A stretch of 64,000 bases of DNA, taken from the NCBI GenBank assembly GCA_964593555.1, contig CAZQIC010000007.1:1-64000 (forward strand), given 5' to 3'. The translations under genes and the position numbers were made by a program. Shown piece after piece: positions 18,484-29,200 of this stretch. The notes beneath the pieces are model-generated. The model was not told the DNA's origin and did no database searches. It was given only the letters and a program-made list of their open reading frames with translations. The stretch is from CAZQIC01 sp964593555. Its GTDB lineage: Bacteria; Bacteroidota; Bacteroidia; JAFLBG01. The first letter of the stretch is position 1. The number at the start of each line of letters is the position of its first letter.

Positions 18484-20742
18484 TCAATCCTTGATTATGC
18501 TTTTAGCAGTGATGAACCTCTCACCAACAATTTTTATGAAGTAAGTTCCTTTGGCAATGTTGTTGATACTAATTTTATAAGCACTATTATTCAACATGAT
18601 TTTTTCCGAATAAACTGTTTGTCCTAATACATCCACAATTTCTACAAAAACATCTTCGGCAGCGGAGTATGCGGTTTTGATAAAAATAAAATCTTTGGAA
18701 GGGTTGGGATAAACAGAAACGGCATTCGCGGTGTTTTCTTTTATGCCCACTGTAAACGCAACTGTCGTAGAAAATGTATCACTACCACAATCATTGTTTG
18801 CAATAAGCGTAACATTAAAAGGGCCATTGCTTATATATTGGTGTGTTGGTGCGGCTTGTGTACTTGTTGTTCCATCGCCAAAACTCCATAATTGTGTTGT
18901 GTAATTACTTGATGAATCAATTGTAGCAATGTATGGGCTTGTTTGTGAAAAGATGGTTGAGAAATTAGCGATGGGCAGATCGGATGTTTTACAAAAACCC
19001 TTTCTTATGTAATTGTTTACGGCATCAGCGGTATACTCTGTTCTCCAGTTGCAGCGACTTTGTTTTTTTGCTTCAGTTAAAAAATCATCAAGCATAGGTG
19101 CACCACCCAGAGAAGTTTGATATGATGCAATTGTTCTTTCGGGATCAACAAACTGCACTCGCCTTGCAAGTGCGTTGGATTCGGCAGATTCGGCTTGCCA
19201 TCCACTTAAATCAAACTCCTGAAAAGGACTGTCGTTCCTGAACCATGACGTTGCCGAACGATTAGAATAATATGTATTGCCAGAAAAAATATAATTGGAA
19301 GCTAATGTGTCGCGGGTAATATTTACAACGTAACGATTATAAACTGTATCCTGGAAAATATTATCCTGTACAATAACACTATCCCATTCACTAACACATT
19401 CTCCTCCGGGAGGACTGGAAGGAAAATATTTTACCATTTCCAATGAAGTTCCGTTCCAGTTGTACGAAATATTATTTCGCATCACCATGTCGGCATTATT
19501 TACTTGCCTGCAAATAGTATAATTATGAAGCTTAGGAACTGAGTTGCTAATGGCATAGGCATAGCCGGGGTTAGTTGATTTGTGAGCAACAATATTATTT
19601 TCCATTATACCATGAACATTTGGCTGCATATTCAACCCCCAGCCCCTCGGTGAGCCATTTATGTCTCGTGAATCAAGCACTACATTGTTTTTTATATGAC
19701 ATGAATCTCTGCGGCAAAATGAAGCAATAGGGTTTTGAAGAAATAAATTATTATCTAAAATTCCTCCCGGCCTCATCTGGCAGCCATGGCTGGATGCGCG
19801 CGCAATTATATTTCCTCTTACCACCACATGTTTGCTGCCGGGTATACCTGTGGCAGTATCCGTATTTTCATTCAAATACATATTATGATTAAAAATGGTT
19901 GCGTATGCTCCAGGGATAGTATCGTGCCAACCGTTGTGATCGAAAATATTTTCTTCTATCAATAATCCATCAATGCCCGAAATATACATGCCAGATGAAT
20001 GAAACCCGCCTGATTTACCATATTGATTTGCGATGATACTCCTTCGTATTTTAAAATTGTACATAGCCCCTCCGTTGCGTTTCGCATAGTCTCCATCAAC
20101 TGAAATACCGCCTCCGAAATATTCAAACACACAATCTTCAAGTAAAATATTTCCGCATAGCACTGCGCACGAAAGTCCGCCTATGCCCCGTGAAGCAACG
20201 GAAGGTTTATAATCTGGATGATTAGGATTACGGCCGCTGCAATTAAAATGTATACCTGTGATAACTAAGTTGAATTGTCCGCTGTCACCGGCAAACACTA
20301 TCGCAGCTCTCATGGTATCTGTATTTATCACAGGTCTTGTGAAGCAGGAATCGCCATACGTTCCTAGCACAATCGGCTCTGTGGCGCTTCTTCCATTTTT
20401 TGCAATAGGCGCCGTTGCATCATTGGTAAGTCCGGGATAATTCAAATTAGTTGGCCCCAAAAATGTAGCTTGAAAAGTATCGCCTCGCATAAGCAGCACC
20501 CAATCAGGATAACGGTTACGAATTAAGCTCATTCCTGCTTGTATAGTTTTTTTAGGTTGGGATGGAGACACCCCAGTATTGCTATCCTTACCTGCTGAGT
20601 TGCTTACATAAATAATTCTGCTATCGGAACTCGGAGTTAAAACCGTCCAGCCGTTACCGTCCAACGGAAGTTGGGCAAATGAGGCGGATGTTATTAGAAG
20701 AAAAAATAGTAGGGCTTGACATGGAGAAAATACAGCTGTCAT
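18484..20742 (-). CDS. parallel beta-helix protein with PKD and T9SS type A signal
   Basis: A 752-residue exported protein. From the ATG at 20742 it reads MTAVFSPCQALLFFLLITSA, a signal peptide cleaved near SFAQ; a TTG at 20763 is less likely. Residues about 30-540 have the 'IRRSIIANQ', 'LLIEENIFDHNG', 'VVVRGNIIARAS', 'IKNNVVLDS' pattern of a right-handed parallel beta-helix, a fold used by polysaccharide lyases and surface proteins; no catalytic set is evident. A PKD domain follows (LWSFGDGTTSTQAAPTHQY), then a type A sorting domain (VSVYPNPSKDFIFI ... GTYFIKIV ... IIKD). It is the only type A cargo in this block; its neighbours use CHU_C. Confidence 0.85.
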   Translation of the reverse strand: MTAVFSPCQALLFFLLITSASFAQLPLDGNGWTVLTPSSDSRIIYVSNSAGKDSNTGVSPSQPKKTIQAGMSLIRNRYPDWVLLMRGDTFQATFLGPTNLNYPGLTNDATAPIAKNGRSATEPIVLGTYGDSCFTRPVINTDTMRAAIVFAGDSGQFNLVITGIHFNCSGRNPNHPDYKPSVASRGIGGLSCAVLCGNILLEDCVFEYFGGGISVDGDYAKRNGGAMYNFKIRRSIIANQYGKSGGFHSSGMYISGIDGLLIEENIFDHNGWHDTIPGAYATIFNHNMYLNENTDTATGIPGSKHVVVRGNIIARASSHGCQMRPGGILDNNLFLQNPIASFCRRDSCHIKNNVVLDSRDINGSPRGWGLNMQPNVHGIMENNIVAHKSTNPGYAYAISNSVPKLHNYTICRQVNNADMVMRNNISYNWNGTSLEMVKYFPSSPPGGECVSEWDSVIVQDNIFQDTVYNRYVVNITRDTLASNYIFSGNTYYSNRSATSWFRNDSPFQEFDLSGWQAESAESNALARRVQFVDPERTIASYQTSLGGAPMLDDFLTEAKKQSRCNWRTEYTADAVNNYIRKGFCKTSDLPIANFSTIFSQTSPYIATIDSSSNYTTQLWSFGDGTTSTQAAPTHQYISNGPFNVTLIANNDCGSDTFSTTVAFTVGIKENTANAVSVYPNPSKDFIFIKTAYSAAEDVFVEIVDVLGQTVYSEKIMLNNSAYKISINNIAKGTYFIKIVGERFITAKSIIKD

Positions 20743-20798
20743 AAATTTGTTTCCTACAAACAAAAGGTATCGTTCGAATGATTACAAACTTCATTGCA

Positions 20799-20813
20799 AT
20801 AGTTATTAACTAT
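20799..20813. repeat. 15-bp palindrome, possible operator
   Basis: ATAGTTA-T-TAACTAT is a perfect palindrome in the 224-base spacer upstream of the beta-helix gene (ATG at 20742). The place is suitable for a regulator site; no other copy was noticed. The rest of the spacer is AT-rich with nothing clear. Confidence 0.3.
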
Positions 20814-20966
20814 CTGACAATTTTAAATATAATAATTTACCAATGAAATTTGTTACAATTTATTAAACGTCTGATATGACAGTAATATTTTATATTCGGC
20901 ATAAACTTCTCCTAAAACAATCTCTTGTTTTATTCAGCTATTCGCAAAAAGAGATGCAAGGAATAA

Positions 20967-23330
20967 CTACATTATCAATGTAACATTTCCTTTATATACA
21001 CTATTCCTGCCTCGGACTTGTAGATTAATTCTCCAGACGTAAACTCCGGTGGACGAAACAGCTTCTTTGCCGATTACTGTTCCATTCCAACCAACACTAA
21101 CATCAAAAGTAGAAAACACCAAATTTCCCCAGCGGTTATAAATAAAAAGTTCATACAATTCAATATCCTGATCAAACAAGTGAGGAATAAAAATATCATT
21201 CGCGCCATCACCATTCGGACTAAAAACATTAGGGATAAAAAATAGTTTTTCCCACCCAACCCTCACCCATTGCTCTGAGGTATCCATACATCCGTATTGA
21301 TTCTCTATTATAAGTTGGATTTTATATGATCCCGTGTCACTATAAATGAATGTTGGATTCGTATTGGTAGACGAAGAATTTTGTGGATCATTAAAACTCC
21401 AGAACCATTTAATCGCATCAGTGGATTGATCGGTAAAGACAACAGATTTATTTACAAAAACAGGATTGGGATTTATAGAAAACACCGCTACGGGCTGAGG
21501 TAAAGTATTAATTGCAATACCATACATAGCACTGCAATTATTCGCGTCATTTACTTGTACAATATAAATTCCAAATGCAAGGTCGGTTGCAATGTTATTC
21601 GTATACCCATTACTCCAGCTATAAGTATAAGGATATGTTGCGCCACTAAGCTGCAATGTTCCGGAGCCTGTACTATCTCCTAAACAATGTGTATCCGTTG
21701 AAGTTATTGTTGCACTTAACGCAGATGGTTGAGTAATAGTTATTATTGATGTTGAAATACAAAATATTGAATCTGAAACCGTAATGGTATATACACCAGC
21801 ACTCAATCCTGAAACCGCTGTTGTTGTCGCTGTGCCAACGGACCAACTATAACTATAGGGTGCGGTACCGGAATTTATCATCACCTGCGCAAAGCCATCA
21901 TTACCGTTATTACATTTTACATTTGTTGAAATAGTATTTACCGCAAGCTGCTTAACTGTGATCGACTTGTAAAGTGTATCTGAGTTACAGGAATAATCCA
22001 AGATCACACTCACGGAAAATGTCCCGTCAGCAGAAAAAATGTGATTCGGGTTTACTCCCGTTGACGTATTTGCAACTCCACTCGCTACGTCACCAAAACT
22101 CCAGATATAAGACACATTAACGTTTGTGGGTGAAGAGCAATTATTCGCGGCTATTACAGGTGCTGTGAAACTCACATTCATACAGGTAACGGTTGCTGTT
22201 ACCGGTGCAAGTACCGGCCTTGTATAATATGAAACAAAATTTGGCAGGCCGAGTGATCCGTTCTTCCCATTTAATGAAACTCCATCATCAACGTAATTAC
22301 ACGCTACGCCCAAAGCATTGGGATTATTGATCACTCCTAGCCAGGTCGTGTCAAGGCGCACCACATAAATCTTTCCATCCGGCCCCAATTGCATTGCACC
22401 TAGCCATTTAAATGAAGTAGCCACCTTAACAGTCGATGCTTTTATGGCATTGTTTGATCCTGCACACAAATTCCATTGGTAAATATCTCCGAGAGATATT
22501 ACTGCTCCGTAAAATTTTGTTCCGTCCGGGGAAAACTCACAACCATAAGGCCCTTCTCCCGCGTTGGCAAATTGCTGTGGTAATAAAAGTGCATTACTCA
22601 CCTGTCCTGTTGAATTATCAAAATCATACAGTTCAATACGATTTTCGGGGTCATAGATCGCAGCAGCTAGTTTTTTTCCGTCAGGCGATGCCTTAAGTTG
22701 CCCTGCTACATAACCATAGCCTGTGATACCGGTATGGCTGAGAACAGCAACAGCATTTACACCTGCGGAAGTAACCAAAAAACTTCTGAAGACAGCAGAG
22801 TCCATATCGTGAGTTATGATCCATAAATCCTTATTGTTGCAATGCCTCACTGCAAGTAATTTTTCTGTGGAACTTGCAAACAAAAAAATATTTTTATTCG
22901 CAGTGACCGCACCAAGGGAACCGCTCGCTGTCATATCTACCTCTGAATACCGGATACCATTGGGTTGCCCTAATTCATCAGCAGTAAAAATAAAATACCT
23001 TGTTGAGCTTCCCGGTTGCTGAAAAATAACTGCAGATTGCGTTGCAGACCAATGTCCCAACAAGCCCGTTCCATTTGTCATTACCAAATGATTCCTGTTC
23101 CATACGGTATTCCCATCCGTATAAAAAAGTAAATTACCGGCAGCATCAGATATAGAAGCGCTCCCTTCATGCGTATTGCATTGCCCTGTTGTTAGTGCAA
23201 CGGGCGTTCCGCCGCCAGGAAAATTTATGCCTGCATTATGACCAAAATACCAATTCCAGGATTCTCCCTGCGTGTACGCTGTTAATGAATACAAAGAAAA
23301 AAATAATATGAGTTTTGTTCTTTTAAACAT
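20967..23330 (-). CDS. T9SS type B cargo: propeller-like domain, PKD, two SprB repeats
   Basis: A 787-residue secreted protein and sister of those at 11755 and 23358. Signal peptide MFKRTKLILFFSLYSLTAYT; the ATG at 23330 is preferred to GTG at 23336. The first ~370 residues match the shared module (WYFGHNAGINFPGG, LLFYTDGNTVWNRNH, ASPDGKKLAAAI, GPDGKIYVVR). Then come a PKD domain (SYIWSFGDVASG), two SprB-like repeats (CNNGNDG...; CLGDSTG...), a second PKD domain (WFWSFNDPQNSS) and a CHU_C domain (FIPNVFSPNGDGANDIFIP ... GNVTLIM). It is last in a three-gene minus-strand run, 27 bases behind the gene at 23358. Confidence 0.88.
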   Translation of the reverse strand: MFKRTKLILFFSLYSLTAYTQGESWNWYFGHNAGINFPGGGTPVALTTGQCNTHEGSASISDAAGNLLFYTDGNTVWNRNHLVMTNGTGLLGHWSATQSAVIFQQPGSSTRYFIFTADELGQPNGIRYSEVDMTASGSLGAVTANKNIFLFASSTEKLLAVRHCNNKDLWIITHDMDSAVFRSFLVTSAGVNAVAVLSHTGITGYGYVAGQLKASPDGKKLAAAIYDPENRIELYDFDNSTGQVSNALLLPQQFANAGEGPYGCEFSPDGTKFYGAVISLGDIYQWNLCAGSNNAIKASTVKVATSFKWLGAMQLGPDGKIYVVRLDTTWLGVINNPNALGVACNYVDDGVSLNGKNGSLGLPNFVSYYTRPVLAPVTATVTCMNVSFTAPVIAANNCSSPTNVNVSYIWSFGDVASGVANTSTGVNPNHIFSADGTFSVSVILDYSCNSDTLYKSITVKQLAVNTISTNVKCNNGNDGFAQVMINSGTAPYSYSWSVGTATTTAVSGLSAGVYTITVSDSIFCISTSIITITQPSALSATITSTDTHCLGDSTGSGTLQLSGATYPYTYSWSNGYTNNIATDLAFGIYIVQVNDANNCSAMYGIAINTLPQPVAVFSINPNPVFVNKSVVFTDQSTDAIKWFWSFNDPQNSSSTNTNPTFIYSDTGSYKIQLIIENQYGCMDTSEQWVRVGWEKLFFIPNVFSPNGDGANDIFIPHLFDQDIELYELFIYNRWGNLVFSTFDVSVGWNGTVIGKEAVSSTGVYVWRINLQVRGRNSVYKGNVTLIM

Positions 23331-23357
23331 TGCCACTCAAATAAAATAATAGAATAA

Positions 23358-26237
23358 TTACCTGATCAGGTTAACATGACCGGTGTAGTGATGTATATGT
23401 TGATTGCCATCTTCGGTATATAATTTCCAAACATAAACATCTTGCTGTGCAATTGCATTTCCCTCATTCGCCCTGCCATCCCAACCCACCAAAGGAGAAT
23501 CAGAATGAAAAATAACCTCTCCCCATCGATCGAATATATACAAGTCATATTCAGCGGCATCGATCCCCGCTACAACAGGGAAAAAAATATCATTCAATCC
23601 ATCAGCATTGGGTGTGAATGTATTTGGGACATAAAAAACATAATCTGTCGTAACGGTAATCATATCGCTGTAAGAAGCGCTGCATCCAAATTCATTTATA
23701 ACAGAAAGTGTTACCTGGTATGATCCGGTATCTGCAGAATAAGTAAAAGAAGGATGCTGAACAGACGACGAGGAATTGGCAATATCACCAAACGACCAGT
23801 TCCAAAAAGCAGCGCCTACCGATTGATCCGTAAAATGCACAGTTGGATCAAGAATAGTCGCTGCATGGGGATTGAATACGAAGTATGCAACAGGATTGGG
23901 ATACACTGTAATAAAATTATTTTTTGCCAATGTATTTGAACAACCATTATTGTCGGTTATTGTAAGCGAAACATTATACGAACCTGGAGTTGTATAACAA
24001 TTAGATGGATTGCCTGCAATAGAAGTACTATCATTTCCAAAATCCCACACCGCGCTCCCGCTTAATGTGGTGTTTATAAAATTTACACATAAAGGGCCGC
24101 ACCCTTCTGTATCGCTAGCTGAGAATACTACCTCTGGCAAAGGATATACTGTAAGTGTTAATGTTTGTGTGTCCGATGGACATCCGTTTACATCCCTTAC
24201 CATTACTGTATATACAGTGGTTACAGTCGGAGATACTATTATTGATGAAGTTGTTAAAGTGCCAGGGTTCCATAAATAATTGTATGGTGCGCCATTGCCT
24301 CCAACAGCAATAGTTTGTAAGGTATCGTTTTGATTTTCGCAAATAGCAGTCGTTGGTGAAACAATATTTACAATAATCGGAGGTGGCTCTGTTATGGTTA
24401 TTCCCGATAACACTGTACAACCATTCATATCGGTTATTTGAACAGAATAGGTACCAGCAATTAAATTAGTTGCGGTTTGCATATTTATTAATGCTGAATG
24501 ACTCCATGAGTATGAATACGCAGTTACACCTCCGGACGGAATAACAGTTACAGTTCCATCATTTTCTCCACTACATATTACATCCTGCTTTACTATGCTG
24601 GCTAAAAGTTGTAGCGGCTGAGTCAAGCTTGTTGTATCTGTTTTAGTACAGCCTTTTGAATCGGTTATGGTTACAGTATATTGGCCCGCAAACAAATTAG
24701 TTGCTGTGTTTCCTGCTTGTCCATTACTCCAGCTATAAATGTATGGCGCATGAGGACCGGTGGCATTAACCGAAAGGGTACTGCTGCTTCCCCAACATGG
24801 AATTGATGTGCCAGATAAATTTATAATCGGGGGGATAAAAACGTTTACCATTACTGTATCATAAATAGTATCGCATAAGTTATACGCGCGTAAAATATAT
24901 TGAGTCGATGCAGGCGGAGATGCAAGTGGGTTAGAAATAGTTGGATTGCCTATACCTGTTGTTGGTGTCCAAATATAATTGAGTCCTGCAACAGGGGTTG
25001 AACCTATTTGAGCAGAAGTACTGAAACATATACTTGTATCTCTTCCTGCAATTATTGTCTTTGGTGCAAAAATCTTTGCATCAAAATAATTGGGTAGCCC
25101 TGCCAAACCTGTCCTCCCTGCAAGAGATGTATAATTGAATTGCATATTAGGATTTGTATAATTATTCGGATTGTGAATTACTCCTAAAGAATCATTGTTT
25201 CTATAAACATGAGAAAAATAGATTTTACCATCCGGTGCCAACTGCATACCATATAAATAGGATCCTGGAAAGTCAGTAATTATTTCCGTTGGAGGAATGC
25301 TGGGCGCAAAGCGCTGATAACGAAAAATTTTTCCGACCTGGGTCGAACCACCAACTAAGGTACCACCTGCAATATATAAAACAGAATCATTAGGAGAAAA
25401 ACTAGCGCCATAATGAGCTTGCATATTGCCAGACAAAATACGCGCATTGCTAAGTTGCCCGGTTGCATTATCAAAATCATACAATTCATTTTTCCCATAC
25501 ATAAAGGCACTTAAAATTGCATCACTATTATGAGATGCTTTTAAGTATCCGGTAAATGCCACTAAATTACCCGGACTAGTACTTCCGATAACTGTAATTA
25601 CAGGATTGGCTGTATCAATACCATTGCAGGTAACCAAAAAAGCATAATATTTATTAGTGAACTGTTTTCGGGTAATGATCCAATAGTCAATTCCGTTAGC
25701 ATGTTTTGCTGCGGTAACTTGCTCCCGGGTAGTATCAACAAGAGCACGGTTTTTAAAACCTCCAACTATATCACCAAGTCCTCCGTTTAATGTCATGTCA
25801 ACCACAGAATAATTTAATCCATCCCATGGCCCCTTAGGCCCTGCAGGCCTTCCCAATGGAGGCAAAGGCGTACTTGTTATTCCATCTGTTGTAAAAATGT
25901 AATATTTGTTTTTGTCTCCAACATAAGGAGTAATAATTGCTGATTGAGTAGAGCTCTGATCTCCCAACAATCCATTTCCATTCGGCATCACAACATGATT
26001 TTTATTCCAAACCTTCAGCCCATCAGTGTAAAAAAGCAAATTGCCTGCTACATCACAAATGGTGGCACATCCTTCAAAAGTATTTATCTGTCCGTTCAGC
26101 AATGGTACCGGTGGAGTACCTCCGCCGAAATTAAGTCCTGCGTTACCTCCAAAGTACCATATATCGGCTTGCTTCTGAGCAAGCAAAATGCCCGAGAAAA
26201 TAAAACTGTAAAAAAAAATAAAAACTGCTCTTTTCAA
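23358..26237 (-). CDS. T9SS type B cargo: propeller-like domain, SprB repeats, PKD
   Basis: A 959-residue secreted protein. The start must be the TTG at 26237: it gives MKRAVFIFFYSFIFSGILLA, a perfect signal peptide, and no ATG occurs until well inside the mature domain. Parts in order: the shared propeller-like module (DIWYFGGNAGLNFGGG ... LLFYTDGLKVWNKNH), a metal- or Ig-like link around residues 390-460, three SprB-like repeats, a PKD-like domain with GCGPLCVNF, a second PKD domain and a CHU_C domain ending GHVNLIR. It begins 8 bases after the stop of the giant gene at 26246, so expression is probably coupled. The last ~280 residues are nearly identical to the end of that neighbour. Confidence 0.88.
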   Translation of the reverse strand: MKRAVFIFFYSFIFSGILLAQKQADIWYFGGNAGLNFGGGTPPVPLLNGQINTFEGCATICDVAGNLLFYTDGLKVWNKNHVVMPNGNGLLGDQSSTQSAIITPYVGDKNKYYIFTTDGITSTPLPPLGRPAGPKGPWDGLNYSVVDMTLNGGLGDIVGGFKNRALVDTTREQVTAAKHANGIDYWIITRKQFTNKYYAFLVTCNGIDTANPVITVIGSTSPGNLVAFTGYLKASHNSDAILSAFMYGKNELYDFDNATGQLSNARILSGNMQAHYGASFSPNDSVLYIAGGTLVGGSTQVGKIFRYQRFAPSIPPTEIITDFPGSYLYGMQLAPDGKIYFSHVYRNNDSLGVIHNPNNYTNPNMQFNYTSLAGRTGLAGLPNYFDAKIFAPKTIIAGRDTSICFSTSAQIGSTPVAGLNYIWTPTTGIGNPTISNPLASPPASTQYILRAYNLCDTIYDTVMVNVFIPPIINLSGTSIPCWGSSSTLSVNATGPHAPYIYSWSNGQAGNTATNLFAGQYTVTITDSKGCTKTDTTSLTQPLQLLASIVKQDVICSGENDGTVTVIPSGGVTAYSYSWSHSALINMQTATNLIAGTYSVQITDMNGCTVLSGITITEPPPIIVNIVSPTTAICENQNDTLQTIAVGGNGAPYNYLWNPGTLTTSSIIVSPTVTTVYTVMVRDVNGCPSDTQTLTLTVYPLPEVVFSASDTEGCGPLCVNFINTTLSGSAVWDFGNDSTSIAGNPSNCYTTPGSYNVSLTITDNNGCSNTLAKNNFITVYPNPVAYFVFNPHAATILDPTVHFTDQSVGAAFWNWSFGDIANSSSSVQHPSFTYSADTGSYQVTLSVINEFGCSASYSDMITVTTDYVFYVPNTFTPNADGLNDIFFPVVAGIDAAEYDLYIFDRWGEVIFHSDSPLVGWDGRANEGNAIAQQDVYVWKLYTEDGNQHIHHYTGHVNLIR
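23779..23839. repeat. 61-bp exact repeat, copy A (inside PKD-coding DNA)
   Basis: Identical to 26667-26727. Both lie at the same point of the second PKD domain of neighbouring genes, within a longer stretch of high similarity that spans the PKD and CHU_C coding regions. Confidence 0.85.
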
Positions 26238-26245
26238 GATTGTTA

Positions 26246-29200
26246 CTATCTAACTAATGAAACATGGCCTGTGTAATTGTGGCGTTTACCATTCACATCG
26301 TTTGTTAAAATTTTCCAAACATAAACATCCTGCTGTGCAGTTGCGTTACCAACATTGGCTCTTCCATCCCATCCCACTATAGGAGAATCAGAATGAAAAA
26401 TAATATCTCCCCATCGATCGAATATATACAAGTCATATTCAGTTCCATCTATCCCGGTCACAACCGGAGAAAAAATATCATTCAATCCATCTGCATTGGG
26501 CGTGAATGTATTGGGGATATAAAATATATAATCAGTTTTTATTGTAATTATATCACTATAAGAAGCTCTGCATCCAAATTCATTAATAACTGAAAGTGTT
26601 ACCTGATATGATCCTGTATCTGAAGGATAGGTAAAAGAAGGATGCTGAACAGACGCTGATGAATTTGCAATATCACCAAACGACCAGTTCCAAAAAGCAG
26701 CGCCTACCGATTGATCCGTAAAATGCAATGTCGGATCAAGAATAGTCGCTGCATGGGGATTGAATATAAAGTGCGCAGCAGGATCAGGATGAACTGTAAT
26801 AAAATTATTTTTTGTCAACGTATTTGAGCAGCCATTATTGTCAGTTATTGTAAGGGAAACATTATACGAACCCGTCTCAGTATAACAATTGGTCGGATTG
26901 TTGGTAAAAGAACTATTTCCATTTCCAAGATCCCACACAGCATTAATTGCAGAAGTTGTATTAGTAAAGTTTACACACAAGGGCCCGCATCCACTTTCAT
27001 TATCAGCAACAAAAGAAACATCAGGCAATGGAAGTGTAGAAATTGATGCTGTACCGATACCTGAGCAACCATTGGCATCAACAACAGTTAATGTATATAG
27101 CCCGCCTGCAATTCCATTTGCGACAGGAGAATTTTGTCCCGAACTCCAGAAATAATTGTATCCCGGCATACCTCCTGTCACCGCCGAAGAAAGCTGTGTT
27201 GTTGCACCACTGCAAACCGAAGCCCCCGCAACATCAACACGAATAAGTGATGGTTCTGTTACCTGAACAGCCGATTGATGTGTACATCCATTTCCATCAG
27301 TAATTGTTATGTTATAATTTGAAGCAATTACGTTGTTAATGGAATTAGAATTATTTCCATTGCTCCAGCTATAGCTATAAGGAATCGTTCCACCAGAAAT
27401 TATAATAGTTGCTGATCCACTGCTGCCGCCATTGCATAAAACCGATTGTGTATTAATAGTTGATGTAATAATTGCAGGCTCCGTAACTGTTATTGTGGTT
27501 GTTGACACACATCCATTCACATCAGTAACGGTGAGAGAATAAATTCCTGCAGCAAGACTGGAAACAGTGGATGTATTTAAGCTATTACTCCAGGAATAAC
27601 TATATGGGGATGTACCGGAGCTTACCATTGTGGCAATTGAACCCGTATTATTTCCAAAACAATTTACACTTGTTGTTGTTACTGCTATCGCAGGCAACCC
27701 GGTGTTTGACACCGTTATAGTTGCATTTACAGAACATCCATTGCGATCGCTGATAGTGAGAGAGTAATTACCTGCTGTTATCCCCATTAATGATGCAGCT
27801 GTATTTCCATTGTTCCATAAATAGCTATAAGGACTGCTTCCCCCGGAAGGGACAACACCCGCAACACCATTCGCAACACCGCATGTTGCATCAGTGGTTA
27901 TTGAATTTGGCACCAACTCAGATGGCTCAGTAATATTAACAGTCGCAATAGAAGTACAATTATTTGCGTCTGTTACTACAACAGAAAATGTTCCTGCAGT
28001 TAACCCGGTAGCAATAGAATTACTTTGTGGTGGATTTGTTTGCCATGAATAATTATATCCTGCAACTCCTCCCGTTACATTTGCCGAAGCCATACCATTA
28101 TTGCCTCCTTTGCAAAGTATGCCGGATATCTGTGGCGCAGTAACCGTTAGTAACGGTGGTTCAGTAATGTTAATTGCTTTAACAGCTGTACACCCATTTG
28201 CATCAGTAATTATCACGCTCCACGTTCCAACACTTAACGCAGTTGCTGTAACATTTTGCTGCACCGGCGAAGTCTGCCAGTTATAAGTATATGCTCCAGT
28301 TCCTCCCAATGCTGCTGCAGTGGCAGAACCTGTCTTGGCTCCATTACACGACAAATTTGTCTGCGCAGGAACAAATGCGAGTAATGGCAAAGGTGCTGTG
28401 ATAATAAACGATGTTGTATCAATGGAACAATTCTGATCAGAAACAGTTGCTGTATATATTCCACTGGAAAGATTTGTTGCCGTCTGTGCAGATTGTCCAT
28501 TACTCCAGGTATATAAATAAGGCGCGATTCCACCAACAACATTTATAGTCGCGGTTCCACCAGCAGAGCCAATACATTTTGTAGGTGTAACAGTGTTATT
28601 AAATAACATTGGCCGCGGAGTAAACTTTGCGATCAAAGCATCGTCACTTCCAGCGCTACCCGCCTGGAAATACGCGCCGCTTCCCGGATTGGCAGTAGCA
28701 CCACTTGACATTTTTCCTGTGACAAATAAATTCCCTTTCAAATCCAATGCGAGGTTTTCTCCACACTCGTAACCAAATCCGCCAAATGTAGTTCCCCATT
28801 GCCATACACAATTATCATTAAAGCCAGCAACAAATGCATCCATATTACCACCGAAGCCTCCCTGGAAATATCCCCATCCGGGATTGTATGTAGGGAAACC
28901 TGCACCACCAACAAAACCTGTTACATAAAAATTATCACAAGGATCGATACAAATACCGCGTGCAATATCCGCTCCTGTACCACCATAAAATGTTGACCAC
29001 AACAACGTACCTGAATTGGTAAACTTTAACAATGCAACATCTCCTCTTAATGTACCACCTCCATATGTACTTTGAAAATACGCACCGCTACCCGGATTTA
29101 ACAATGGAAAATCCAATGATGATGCTGATGCACCGACGACAAATACATCTCCCTTGCTATCAATTACCATATCTTCTGATCCGTCCATTTCTGATCCGCC

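Noticed and set aside
28234..28542. Minus-strand frame of 102 codons rich in His, Leu and Arg
   Set aside because: Overlaps the giant gene at 26246 in another frame; composition is an echo of the repeat coding.
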